Assembly (NCBI RefSeq): GCF_900099815.1
Contig: NZ_FNCW01000013.1
Location: forward strand, 1-64,000
Origin: Psychroflexus sediminis
GTDB lineage: Bacteria > Bacteroidota > Bacteroidia > Flavobacteriales > Flavobacteriaceae
Direction of reading: 5' to 3'
DNA length: 64,000 nt
In this document: in pieces, positions 52,035 to 61,038 of the stretch
How the letters are laid out: each line of letters starts with the position of its first letter
How positions within the stretch are numbered: the stretch's first letter is position 1
The notes under the pieces: model-generated
Told to the model about the DNA's origin: nothing
The model's input: the letters and a program-made list of their open reading frames with translations, nothing else
Database searches by the model: none
Position numbers and translations under genes: made by a program

Positions 52035-54557
52035 TTATTCGTTTGGTACTTCATTATCAGCTTCAGGTAACTCCGTCGTTGCTTCTGAATCGTCTTCATC
52101 TTCATTAACTATTTTGGCTACAGCTGCGATTTCGTCATCACCTTTAAGAGAGATGAGTCTCACCCCTTGGGTAGATCTTCCCATAGTTCTTATATCAGAT
52201 ACTGACATTCTGATGGCGACACCAGATTTTTTGATAATCATTAAATCATCTTCATCATGAACTGTTTTAAGAGCTACCAATTGTCCGGTTTTTTCTGAAA
52301 TAGAAATGGTTTTGACTCCTTTCCCTCCTCGGTTGGTAATTCTGTAAACCGGCTCTCCATCTTCATCGTCGATAAAGGTTCTCTTGCCATAACCTTTTTC
52401 AGAAACTACTAAAACGGTTTCATCTTGTGGATCTTTTACACAAATCATGCCAATCACTTCATCCTGTTCTGAAGCCAGGGTAACCCCCTTAACGCCAGCA
52501 GCTCCTCGTCCCATTGGTCGAATGTGCTTTTCTTCAAACCTTAAAGCTTTACCGCTTTTTAAGCCTAACATGACTTGATTTTCACCATCTGTGAGCACAG
52601 CAGAAAGCAATTCATCGCCTTCTTTAATAGAGATGGCATTGATACCATTGACCCTTGGTCTGGAATATTGTTCTAAGACAGTTTTCTTAACCTGGCCTTT
52701 TTTTGTTGCCATCAATACGTAATGGTTATTGATATACTCTTCGTCGGAAAGATTTTCAACCAGAATAAAGGCATTGATTCTATCATCAGGATCCAGGTTC
52801 ATCAGGTTTTGAATAGCTCGACCTTTGCTGGTTTTACTTCCTTCCGGAATTTCGAAAACCCGCATCCAGAAACATTTTCCTTTTTGCGTAAAAAATAAAA
52901 TATACTGGTGATTGGTTCCTGAGAATATATATTCTAAAAAGTCTTCGTCTCTTGTTGTCGACGCTTTTTGACCAACACCTCCTCTATTTTGAGTTTTATA
53001 TTCTTTAAGAGCCGTTCTTTTGATGTAACCTGCGTGAGAAATGGTTAAGACTACACTTTCGTTTGGAATCATGTCTTCCATGCTAAAATCACCACCAATC
53101 ATGTTGATTTCAGAACGGCGTTCATCTCCATATTTTTCTCTTATCTCAGCAAGCTCCTCTTTTATGATCTCCATTCTACGAGGTTCATTGGCAAGAATGT
53201 CTTTTAAGTCCTCGATAGTTTTCATCAACTCGTCATACTCCGTTCTTAACTTATCCTGTTCAAGACCTGTAAGCTGTCTCAGGCGCATCTCCACAATTGC
53301 CTTGGCTTGAGTTTCTGAAAGCTCAAAACGCTCGATCAGTTTTTCTCTGGCTTCTTCAGCATTTTGTGAACCTCTTATAAGCGCAATGACTTCATCAATA
53401 TGATCTGAAGCAATAATTAAACCTTCCAGAATATGGGCTCTCTCCTCTGCCTTTCTCAGTAAGTATTTTGTACGTCTAATGACAACTTCATGTCTATGCT
53501 CGACAAAATTGTAAATGATGTCTTTAAGATTGAGCATTTGAGGTCGGCCTTTGACAAGTGCAATATTATTAACACTAAATGTAGATTGAAGCGCTGTATG
53601 TTTATATAAGGTATTTAAAACTACATTGGGCAAAGCATCTTTTTTCAAAATATAAACGATACGCATACCATTTCTATCCGATTCGTCTCGAATAAGAGAA
53701 ATGCCTTCAATTTTTTTATCATTGACCAAATCAGCAGTCTTTTTAATCATATCTGCTTTGTTGACTTGGTATGGAATTTCAGTGACTACGATACATTCTT
53801 TACCCTTTACTTCTTCAATTTCAGCTTTAGCACGCATGACAATTCTTCCGCGACCTGTCATAAAGGCATCTTTCACTCCTTCATACCCATAAATAATACC
53901 TCCTGTTGGAAAATCCGGAGCTTTTATATAGGTCATGAGTTCTTCTATCTCAATATCTCTATTGTCGATATAAGCGTTAACGCCATCAACGACTTCAGTT
54001 AAGTTATGCGGTGGCATATTGGTAGCCATACCTACGGCAATACCGCTGGCACCATTCACCAATAAATTTGGAACTCGAGTTGGAAGGACTGTAGGTTCCT
54101 CCAGGGTATCGTCAAAATTTAAAGCAAAATCAACCGTTTCTTTATCGATATCAGCCAGCATTTCTTCGCTGATCTTTCGCATCCTTGCCTCCGTATACCT
54201 CATAGCCGCCGGACTATCTCCATCTACGGAACCGAAGTTACCCTGACCGTCCACCAGTTGGTAGCGCATACTCCATTCCTGAGCCATTCTTACCATGGCA
54301 TCATAAACAGAAGTATCACCATGCGGGTGATATTTACCTAATACTTCACCAACAATTCTTGCTGATTTTTTATGAGATTTGTTAGAAAAGATGCCGAGTT
54401 CCTGCAATCCAAAAAGAACTCTTCTATGCACAGGTTTCAAGCCATCTCTCACATCCGGAAGTGCTCTAGAAACAATAACAGACATCGAATAATCGATGTA
54501 AGCTGTTTTCATCTCATCTTCAATATTAATTGGTATTAGCTGTTCACCGTTAGCCAT
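52035..54557 (-). CDS. gyrA: DNA gyrase subunit A
   Basis: An 840-residue type IIA topoisomerase subunit. The catalytic Tyr is Tyr121 in [10 protein letters not shown]. The quinolone region is [18 protein letters not shown], with Thr82 at the Ser83 (E. coli) position. The C-terminal DNA-wrapping propeller has the GyrA box QNRGGVG (about 540) and ends in an acidic tail. The length is typical. It diverges from clpC; a -7 match TATATTTG lies on the minus strand at 54612-54619. Confidence 0.96.
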   Translation of the reverse strand: MANGEQLIPINIEDEMKTAYIDYSMSVIVSRALPDVRDGLKPVHRRVLFGLQELGIFSNKSHKKSARIVGEVLGKYHPHGDTSVYDAMVRMAQEWSMRYQLVDGQGNFGSVDGDSPAAMRYTEARMRKISEEMLADIDKETVDFALNFDDTLEEPTVLPTRVPNLLVNGASGIAVGMATNMPPHNLTEVVDGVNAYIDNRDIEIEELMTYIKAPDFPTGGIIYGYEGVKDAFMTGRGRIVMRAKAEIEEVKGKECIVVTEIPYQVNKADMIKKTADLVNDKKIEGISLIRDESDRNGMRIVYILKKDALPNVVLNTLYKHTALQSTFSVNNIALVKGRPQMLNLKDIIYNFVEHRHEVVIRRTKYLLRKAEERAHILEGLIIASDHIDEVIALIRGSQNAEEAREKLIERFELSETQAKAIVEMRLRQLTGLEQDKLRTEYDELMKTIEDLKDILANEPRRMEIIKEELAEIREKYGDERRSEINMIGGDFSMEDMIPNESVVLTISHAGYIKRTALKEYKTQNRGGVGQKASTTRDEDFLEYIFSGTNHQYILFFTQKGKCFWMRVFEIPEGSKTSKGRAIQNLMNLDPDDRINAFILVENLSDEEYINNHYVLMATKKGQVKKTVLEQYSRPRVNGINAISIKEGDELLSAVLTDGENQVMLGLKSGKALRFEEKHIRPMGRGAAGVKGVTLASEQDEVIGMICVKDPQDETVLVVSEKGYGKRTFIDDEDGEPVYRITNRGGKGVKTISISEKTGQLVALKTVHDEDDLMIIKKSGVAIRMSVSDIRTMGRSTQGVRLISLKGDDEIAAVAKIVNEDEDDSEATTELPEADNEVPNE

Positions 54558-54611
54558 TTATTTCAATTTAAATTAATATTTAAAAAATTCACAACACAAG
54601 TTGCTAATAAG

Positions 54612-54619
54612 CAAATATA
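54612..54619 (-). promoter_or_regulatory. Probable -7 element of gyrA
   Basis: TATATTTG on the minus strand is an exact TAnnTTTG match about 55 bases before the gyrA start. No clean -33 element is seen. Confidence 0.45.
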
Positions 54620-54731
54620 CAAAACCTATCAAATCCTTAAAGACCCTTAAACTCTAATTATCACATTTTTTTACAAGGTTTATTTAATAAGATTTTCACT
54701 ATTGAAATGGTGTATATCAGTATTAAGGTAT

Positions 54732-54739
54732 TATTTTTG
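54732..54739 (+). promoter_or_regulatory. Probable -7 element of clpC
   Basis: TATTTTTG is an exact TAnnTTTG match. It would place the transcript start near 54746, after the ATG at 54744, and so supports 54768 as the true start. No good -33 element is seen. Confidence 0.5.
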
Positions 54740-54767
54740 AGTAATGTCTAATAAATATTTAAAGACT

Positions 54768-57317
54768 ATGGATGATAATTTCTCACCAAAAGTAAAAGAA
54801 GTAATTGCATATAGTAAAGAAGAAGCTTTACGCCTTGGCCACGATTTTATAGGAACAGAGCATTTGATGCTTGGTTTGCTTCGTGACGGAACGGGGAAGG
54901 CTATCAATATACTAGATGCCATGAATGTTGACTTGGAGCTGTTGAGAAGAAAAGTGGAAATCTTAAATCCTTCAGATCATACGAATACAGATATATCTCA
55001 AGAAAAAAAGAATCTACATTTAACAAGACAAGCTGAAAGGGCACTTAAAACAACTTTTTTAGAAGCTAAGCTTTTTCAAAGCTCTTCTATTAATACCGCA
55101 CACCTATTATTATGTATTCTCAGGAATGAAAATGATCCCACTACCAAACTCTTAAATAAGCTGAAAGTGGATTATGATAATGTAAAAGAGGAGTTTAAAG
55201 CCATGATAACACAGGATGGTGATTATTTGGATACCCCTACCGATGCGTTTTCTGACGATGCACCAACCTCCGGAGATTCTGGAAGAGAATCGCTGGGTGG
55301 ATCTGGAAATTCCAAAGGAAAAGCTTCTAAAAAATCTAAAACGCCAGTATTGGATAATTTTGGTCGTGACCTTACTGAAATGGCTCAGGAAGGAAAACTG
55401 GACCCTGTTGTAGGCCGTGAAAAGGAAATAGAAAGAGTTTCTCAAATTTTAAGTCGAAGAAAGAAAAACAATCCCCTTCTTATCGGAGAGCCTGGTGTTG
55501 GTAAAAGTGCTATTGCTGAAGGTTTAGCTATCAGAATTATACAACGAAAAGTTTCCAGAATACTTTATGACAAAAGACTGGTTACACTTGATTTGGCTAG
55601 CCTAGTAGCAGGAACGAAATACAGAGGACAATTTGAAGAGCGAATGAAGGCTGTAATGAATGAGCTTGAAAAGAATGACGATATTATTCTTTTTATTGAC
55701 GAAATTCATACCATCGTAGGTGCCGGAGGAGCTACCGGAAGCCTGGATGCAAGTAATATGTTCAAACCTGCTCTTGCCAGAGGGGAAATACAATGTATTG
55801 GTGCAACCACACTTGATGAATATAGACAACATATAGAAAAAGATGGTGCCCTGGAAAGGAGATTCCAAAAAATCATTGTGGAGCCAACCTCTATAGATGA
55901 AACTGTCGAAATACTTCATAATATCAAAGATAAATATGAAGATCACCATAACGTGATTTATACAGACGAAGCCATCAGGTCTTGTGTTTCTCTTACCAAT
56001 AGATATATGACCGATAGATTTCTTCCAGATAAGGCTATTGATGCGCTAGATGAAGCAGGCAGTCGAGTTCATATCACCAATATCAATGTACCTAAACGTA
56101 TTTTGGAACTCGAAAAAGAACTTGAAGATATTCGTGAAGAGAAAAATTCTGTTGTCAAAAAACAGAAATATGAAGAAGCTGCAAAATTAAGAGATGACGA
56201 AAAGCGAATTGAAAATGATTTGCAGCAGGCTCAGGAAGAGTGGGAAAAAGATTCAAAAGAAAACAAAGAAACAGTCACTGAAGATCACATTGCAGATGTT
56301 GTTTCTATGATGACGGGGATTCCCGTGAAAAGAATTGCCAAAACAGAAGGCAATAAATTAGCTGAATTACCGGAAACCATCAAAAATAAAGTAATTGGTC
56401 AAAGTGAAGCAGTGACTAAAATTGTAAAAGCAATTCAACGTAATCGTGCTGGGCTTAAAGATCCAAACAGACCTATTGGTTCATTTATATTCTTAGGTCA
56501 AACTGGAGTTGGTAAGACACAACTTGCCAAAGTTCTGGCCAGAGAGTTGTTTGACAACGATGAGGCCTTGATTCGACTTGACATGAGTGAATACATGGAA
56601 AAATTTGCGGTTTCAAGATTAATTGGAGCGCCTCCGGGATACGTAGGATACGAAGAAGGTGGCCAGTTAACTGAAAAAGTGAGACGTAAACCTTATGCAG
56701 TCATTTTACTGGATGAGGTCGAAAAAGCGCACCCAGATGTATTCAATATGCTGCTCCAGGTTTTGGATGATGGTCATTTAACCGATAGTTTGGGACGGAA
56801 AGTGGATTTTAGAAATACAATCATCATTATGACCTCCAACGTAGGAGCAAGAAAACTTAAAGATTTTGGTACCGGAGTTGGTTTTGGAACACAGTCTCAA
56901 AAGCAGCAGGAAGACGACAATACCAAAAAGGTAATTGAAGGAGCTTTGAAAAAAGCTTTCGCACCGGAATTTCTGAACCGTGTAGATGATGTAGTCATTT
57001 TTAATGCTTTAGAACGAGAGGACATCAAAAAAATCATCAATATAGAATTAGAGAGACTTTTCTCAAGAATCAAAGATGTAGGATATAATTTTTCTTTAAG
57101 TGAATCAGCTAAAGATTTTATTGCCGATAAAGGTTTTGACAGACAATATGGGGCAAGACCTCTAAACAGAGCTATTCAAAAATACATTGAAGATGCTTTA
57201 GCTGAAAAAATCATCAATTCTTCCATTGTTGAGGGGGACACCCTGTATATGGATTTCGACAAGGAAAAAGATGAACTGGTCATAGACGTCCAGAAAACTG
57301 CAGACAAAGAATCCTAA
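54768..57317 (+). CDS. clpC: AAA+ unfoldase ClpC
   Basis: An 849-residue Hsp100 ATPase that unfolds proteins for ClpP. The order is the Clp N domain ([13 protein letters not shown] and [11 protein letters not shown]-like repeats, about 1-145), AAA-1 with Walker [10 protein letters not shown] and DEIHT, a UVR-type coiled insert ([21 protein letters not shown]), and AAA-2 with GQTGVGKTQ and [14 protein letters not shown]. It starts at ATG 54768 ([13 protein letters not shown]), because the -7 element sits at 54732-54739 and homologues start there. A strong terminator follows. Confidence 0.96.
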   Translation: MDDNFSPKVKEVIAYSKEEALRLGHDFIGTEHLMLGLLRDGTGKAINILDAMNVDLELLRRKVEILNPSDHTNTDISQEKKNLHLTRQAERALKTTFLEAKLFQSSSINTAHLLLCILRNENDPTTKLLNKLKVDYDNVKEEFKAMITQDGDYLDTPTDAFSDDAPTSGDSGRESLGGSGNSKGKASKKSKTPVLDNFGRDLTEMAQEGKLDPVVGREKEIERVSQILSRRKKNNPLLIGEPGVGKSAIAEGLAIRIIQRKVSRILYDKRLVTLDLASLVAGTKYRGQFEERMKAVMNELEKNDDIILFIDEIHTIVGAGGATGSLDASNMFKPALARGEIQCIGATTLDEYRQHIEKDGALERRFQKIIVEPTSIDETVEILHNIKDKYEDHHNVIYTDEAIRSCVSLTNRYMTDRFLPDKAIDALDEAGSRVHITNINVPKRILELEKELEDIREEKNSVVKKQKYEEAAKLRDDEKRIENDLQQAQEEWEKDSKENKETVTEDHIADVVSMMTGIPVKRIAKTEGNKLAELPETIKNKVIGQSEAVTKIVKAIQRNRAGLKDPNRPIGSFIFLGQTGVGKTQLAKVLARELFDNDEALIRLDMSEYMEKFAVSRLIGAPPGYVGYEEGGQLTEKVRRKPYAVILLDEVEKAHPDVFNMLLQVLDDGHLTDSLGRKVDFRNTIIIMTSNVGARKLKDFGTGVGFGTQSQKQQEDDNTKKVIEGALKKAFAPEFLNRVDDVVIFNALEREDIKKIINIELERLFSRIKDVGYNFSLSESAKDFIADKGFDRQYGARPLNRAIQKYIEDALAEKIINSSIVEGDTLYMDFDKEKDELVIDVQKTADKES

Positions 57318-57333
57318 TGAGATAAGATCGATA

Positions 57334-57358
57334 AAAAAACTCCTTAACGGAGTTTTTT
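57334..57358 (+). terminator. Terminator of clpC
   Basis: AAAAAACTCC pairs with GGAGTTTTTT around TTAAC at 57344-57348, ending in a T run. Confidence 0.93.
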
Positions 57359-57392
57359 TGTGGCTAATAATTTAGCCGTTTAAAAAAGTTAT

Positions 57393-57539
57393 ATGAAAAT
57401 TACAAAAATTACCTGGATCTATATAATAGCTGCTATTATCACTATATATGGGATTGTAACAGGCCAATTTCTTTTTTTGTTATTCTGCTTTCCATTAGGA
57501 TTATTCTATTTCAATAAAGACAACAATAAGAAAAGATAA
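57393..57539 (+). CDS. Small membrane protein of unknown function
   Basis: A 48-residue protein with a hydrophobic span (about 6-40, broken by GIVTGQ) and a charged tail FNKDNNKKR. It likely forms a hairpin or a single spanning helix. The ATG is clean and the frame is short. It lies between the clpC terminator and the next small gene, on the same strand. No family is recognised. Confidence 0.55.
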   Translation: MKITKITWIYIIAAIITIYGIVTGQFLFLLFCFPLGLFYFNKDNNKKR

Positions 57540-57616
57540 TAGTTAAATAATGATTAAAGCAAACCATTTTTTTGACTTAGACTGACTTAAGTTTTACTTT
57601 TAAAAAAACAGATGTT

Positions 57617-57916
57617 ATGAAAAAAAAAGATACCTTATCCGAGACTATGAATGCATTGAGAAACGAGGGCTATGTTGATGACCTCAATGTTCTTGATGAC
57701 CAGATAGAAAATAAAACCAAGAAAAAAAAATACCCGATAGATGACTTTGAAGTAGATCATTATTTCAGATTTGAGGGTGTGTCAAATCCAGCAGACAATT
57801 CTATCTTGTATGCAATCACAACATCAGATGGTCACAAAGGAATGCTGGTAGATGGCTACGGAAAATCCGGAGGTCAGATTTCAGATAAAATGCTTAATAA
57901 ATTACAAATAAAATAA
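57617..57916 (+). CDS. Small conserved protein, role unknown
   Basis: A 99-residue protein with a charged N-terminal half (MKKKDTLSETMNALRNEGYVDD) and the conserved-looking core DFEVDHYFRFEGVSNPADNSILYAITTSDGHKGMLVDGYG. Similar short proteins of Bacteroidota are often labelled 'phosphoribosylpyrophosphate synthetase', but the frame is far too short and lacks a PRPP-loop, so the label is not supported. It ends two bases before the dps start, so it is probably co-transcribed with dps. Confidence 0.8.
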   Translation: MKKKDTLSETMNALRNEGYVDDLNVLDDQIENKTKKKKYPIDDFEVDHYFRFEGVSNPADNSILYAITTSDGHKGMLVDGYGKSGGQISDKMLNKLQIK

Positions 57917-57917
57917 T

Positions 57918-58406
57918 ATGAATTATTTAAACTTAGATAAATCAAAAACTAAAGACACCGTTAAAGAATTAAACGTGCTTTTAGCAGATTATCATATGTA
58001 TTATCAAAAATTGAGAAATTTTCACTGGAATATTACCGGTCATAATTTTTTTGATTTGCATGAGCAATTTGAGCTGATGTATGACGATGCAAAGCTCAAA
58101 GTAGATGAAATCGCTGAACGCATACTCACCCTGCGCTTTCAGCCAGAGAGTAATTTTTCTACCTACTTAAAATTATCAAACCTCAAAGAATCATCAAAGG
58201 ATAAATCTGATGTAGAGATGGTTGAAGATTTGTTACACGATCATGGTGTTATCATCGATCAAATGAGAAGTGTCATCGAGGTTGCAGATAAAAATGAAGA
58301 TGAAGGGACAATAGATTTAATTGGCGCTTACATAAGGGAACTTGAAAAAACCAGCTGGATGCTGGATGCTTGGAACATGCGATTGGCAGATAAGAGAAAT
58401 GCCTAA
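57918..58406 (+). CDS. dps: Dps-family ferritin-like protein
   Basis: A 162-residue DNA-protecting, iron-storing protein. The ferroxidase ligands of the Dps intersubunit site are His36 (NFHWNITG), Asp63 and Glu67 (KVDEIAERILTLRF). Helices end in SWMLDAWNMRLADKRNA. It should form a dodecamer that oxidises ferrous iron and protects DNA under stress. It follows the small conserved gene and precedes a decayed second copy. Confidence 0.95.
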   Translation: MNYLNLDKSKTKDTVKELNVLLADYHMYYQKLRNFHWNITGHNFFDLHEQFELMYDDAKLKVDEIAERILTLRFQPESNFSTYLKLSNLKESSKDKSDVEMVEDLLHDHGVIIDQMRSVIEVADKNEDEGTIDLIGAYIRELEKTSWMLDAWNMRLADKRNA

Positions 58407-58438
58407 AATTACATTTAATAATTTCAGAAATTAAGTCT

Positions 58439-58892
58439 ATGAGTTATTAGATTTAAGGGCATCAAAAACGCAGGATGCTGCTAAACATTGAATGTTCATC
58501 TGGCAGATTATCATTTGTATTATCAAAAGTTGAGAAATTTTCACTGGAATATTACCGGTGAAAATTTCTTAAATTTATACGCAAAGTTTAAGGAAATGTA
58601 TGATGACGCCAAATTAAAAATCGATGAAATTGCTGAACGTATGTTAACCTTACGGTTTCAGCCCGAAAGCAATATCTCCAATTATTTAGAACTTTCAAAT
58701 CTATAGGAAGTTTCTTCAGATCTTGAGGATTTTAAAATGATTGAAACCCTACTCTTTGACCATGAAAAAATTATAATTCAAATGAGAAAAGTGGTAGAAG
58801 CTGCAGAACAAAATAAGGATGAGGGTACAATAGACCTTGTAGGTGAATACATTAGAGAGCTTGAAAAAACCAGCTGGATGCTGGATGCGTGA
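58439..58892 (+). pseudogene. Decayed tandem copy of dps
   Basis: This region aligns with dps along its whole length (ADYHLYYQKLRNFHWNITGENF, then DEGTIDLVGEYIRELEKTSWMLDA). It has at least three lesions: an apparent one-base loss before TTG 58488 (with early in-frame stops upstream), TAG at 58704-58706 where dps has a Lys codon, and TGA at 58890-58892 where dps has a Trp codon (TGG). The longest open part is 58488-58706. It is a pseudogene by duplication and decay. Confidence 0.92.
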
Positions 58893-58938
58893 ATTATAAA
58901 AAAGCAAAAAAAACAATATTCATAATATCATTTTTAAC

Positions 58939-59850
58939 ATGCAAGAGACTGAAATTGTTGAGAAGACCGAAAAAGCCTGGGCAGAATTAACTACAAAGAT
59001 TTTCGACTGGATTGATACTATTGTACTGGGTCTGCCTAATTTTTTAATCGCTGTTTTTGTACTTATTTTATTTATACTTTTTGCAAAGTATTCAAGTAAA
59101 CTTATAGATAAGCTTTTCCGAAAAAGCAATGCTCAGGATTCTATCCGGACGGTATCCGTAAAAGTGTTTAGAGTAGTTATCATATCTCTGGGTATATTCA
59201 TATCCCTAGGTATTTTAAACTTAAATTCAGTGCTTACCACAGTTCTTGGTGCTGCGGGTGTACTTGGTTTAGCGGTTGGTTTTGCTCTTCAGGGTACTCT
59301 TCACAATACCTTTTCAGGTATTATTATTAGTTTTATTCCGAAATTACAAATTGGAGACTGGATAGAAACCAATGGCTTTGCAGGCTTTGTAATCGATATT
59401 AATTTGAGAAGTGTAATCATACAATCGGTAGACTATAATCTGGTCGTCATACCCAATTCCAAAATTGTAGATGCCCCCTTTAAAAATTTTAGCAGAACTC
59501 CCAGAGGACGTATCATTTTAACCTGTGGTGTCGGCTATGAGAGTGATCTCCCAAAAGTCCAGGAAATTACGGAAAATGCAATTAAAGAGATTTTTGAACA
59601 ACGTCCTGGGGAAAGCATTCAGTTTTTTTATACTGAATTTGGCGATAGTTCCATCAATTATCAATTGAGATTTTGGGCTAATGTGGCTAATCAAGGAGAC
59701 GTCTATAAAGCACAGCATGATGCTATTTTAGCAATCAAAGCTGCTTACAACGAAAACGATATCAATATTCCATTCCCGATACGCACCTTGGACTTTGGTA
59801 AGAATAAATTTAGATCTGAAAAAATTGATATCAGAACTGTAACTGATTAA
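58939..59850 (+). CDS. Small-conductance mechanosensitive channel MscS family
   Basis: A 303-residue membrane protein. Three N-terminal membrane segments (about 28-52, 75-97 and the pore helix about 100-125: GAAGVLGLAVGFALQGTLHNTFSGIII) are followed by the MscS beta-domain (IPKLQIGDWIETNGFAGFVIDINLRSVIIQSVDYNLVVIPNSKI) and the alpha/beta C-terminal domain. It opens when membrane tension rises. It has no gap to bshA, which converges on it (stop at 59850, bshA end at 59851). Confidence 0.93.
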   Translation: MQETEIVEKTEKAWAELTTKIFDWIDTIVLGLPNFLIAVFVLILFILFAKYSSKLIDKLFRKSNAQDSIRTVSVKVFRVVIISLGIFISLGILNLNSVLTTVLGAAGVLGLAVGFALQGTLHNTFSGIIISFIPKLQIGDWIETNGFAGFVIDINLRSVIIQSVDYNLVVIPNSKIVDAPFKNFSRTPRGRIILTCGVGYESDLPKVQEITENAIKEIFEQRPGESIQFFYTEFGDSSINYQLRFWANVANQGDVYKAQHDAILAIKAAYNENDINIPFPIRTLDFGKNKFRSEKIDIRTVTD

Positions 59851-60969
59851 TTACATCATTTTTTGATATAATTTTTCATACTGACATACCACTCTTTCTA
59901 CGTCAAATTTTTCAGCAATCTGCCGTGCTTCTTTTTTAAAAGTTTCCAATACCCTTTCATCCGATAAAATTTTAATTCCATTAGCAGCCATATCTTCTAC
60001 ATCGCCTATGTTGCTTAAGAATCCTGAAACTCCGTGAATATTCACCTCGGGAAGACCTCCTGCATTGGATGAAATGATGGGAACTCTATGAGCCATCGCC
60101 TCTAAGGCGGCAAGACCGAAACTTTCCTTCTCCGATGGTAATAAAAATAGGTCTGAATAGCAAAGGATGCGTTCCACTTCGTTGCTTTTCCCTAAAAATA
60201 TCACCTTATCTCTTATGTTTAATTTTTTGGCCAGTTGCAAGGCTTTTTCCCGGTCCGGCCCATCCCCAACAATAACCAGCTTTGATTTTATTTTGGATTG
60301 TATCCTGAAAAACACTTCAATCACGTCATTTAAACGCTTTACTTCTCTTAAGTTACTGACGTGGGTAATAACTTTTTCGTCTTCAAAAGCAACCATGTGA
60401 CGTTTACATTCTTCGAAATTTTCAGTTAGATTGGAGAGGTCAATGAAATTTGGGACAACCTCAATTTCTTTTTTGATGTCAAAAATTTCAAAGGTATCTT
60501 GTTTCAAGCTTTCAGAGACTGAAGTAACGACATCGCTTTTATTGATGCTAAAATTCACGGCAGGTTTATAAAAGGAGTGACTTCCTACCAAGGTGATATC
60601 TGTTCCATGAAGGGTTGTCATCATGGGGAGTTTTATCCCTTCCTCCAAAAGCATTTGTTGAGCCATAAACCCGGCATAAGCGTGAGGAATAGCATAATGA
60701 ACATGAAGTATATCTATTTTATGCTTTTGTACAACGTTTACAAGTTTGCTGGAAAGTGCCAGCTCATAGGGCTGATAGTGAAATAAGGGATATTCTGGAA
60801 CGGAAACCTCGTGATAGTGTATAGATGTACTCAAATATTCGAGCCTTACAGGTTGCTTATAAGTAACAAAATGTATTTCATGCCCTCTTTTGGACAATGC
60901 AATTCCTAATTCTGTTGCCACTACTCCACTCCCGCCAAAGGTAGGATAACACACTATTGCTATTTTCAT
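59851..60969 (-). CDS. bshA: Bacillithiol synthesis glycosyltransferase BshA
   Basis: A 372-residue GT4 enzyme that joins N-acetylglucosamine to L-malate, the first step of bacillithiol synthesis. Signatures are YPTFGGSGVVATELGIALSKRGHEIHFVTYK, HVHYAIPHAYAGFMA, TTLHGTDITLVG, VPNFIDLSN and SEKESFGLAALEAMAHRVPIISS. This length and the GGSGVVATELG start separate BshA from other GT4 enzymes. It lies 69 bases downstream of the GH3 fusion on the same strand. Confidence 0.95.
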   Translation of the reverse strand: MKIAIVCYPTFGGSGVVATELGIALSKRGHEIHFVTYKQPVRLEYLSTSIHYHEVSVPEYPLFHYQPYELALSSKLVNVVQKHKIDILHVHYAIPHAYAGFMAQQMLLEEGIKLPMMTTLHGTDITLVGSHSFYKPAVNFSINKSDVVTSVSESLKQDTFEIFDIKKEIEVVPNFIDLSNLTENFEECKRHMVAFEDEKVITHVSNLREVKRLNDVIEVFFRIQSKIKSKLVIVGDGPDREKALQLAKKLNIRDKVIFLGKSNEVERILCYSDLFLLPSEKESFGLAALEAMAHRVPIISSNAGGLPEVNIHGVSGFLSNIGDVEDMAANGIKILSDERVLETFKKEARQIAEKFDVERVVCQYEKLYQKMM

Positions 60970-61038
60970 AATTTTTTTATTATTCCCAAAAATAGAAGAT
61001 TGAAGCTTATTTTGGTCTTAAACTAATCTCAAATTATT

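Noticed and set aside
57617-57916. Naming this protein a phosphoribosylpyrophosphate synthetase
   Set aside because: It is 99 residues long with no PRPP-binding loop and no ribose-phosphate pyrophosphokinase domains.
58704-58706. Programmed read-through of the TAG in the second dps copy
   Set aside because: The same copy has an apparent frameshift near its start and a Trp-to-stop change at its end, so decay is simpler than recoding.
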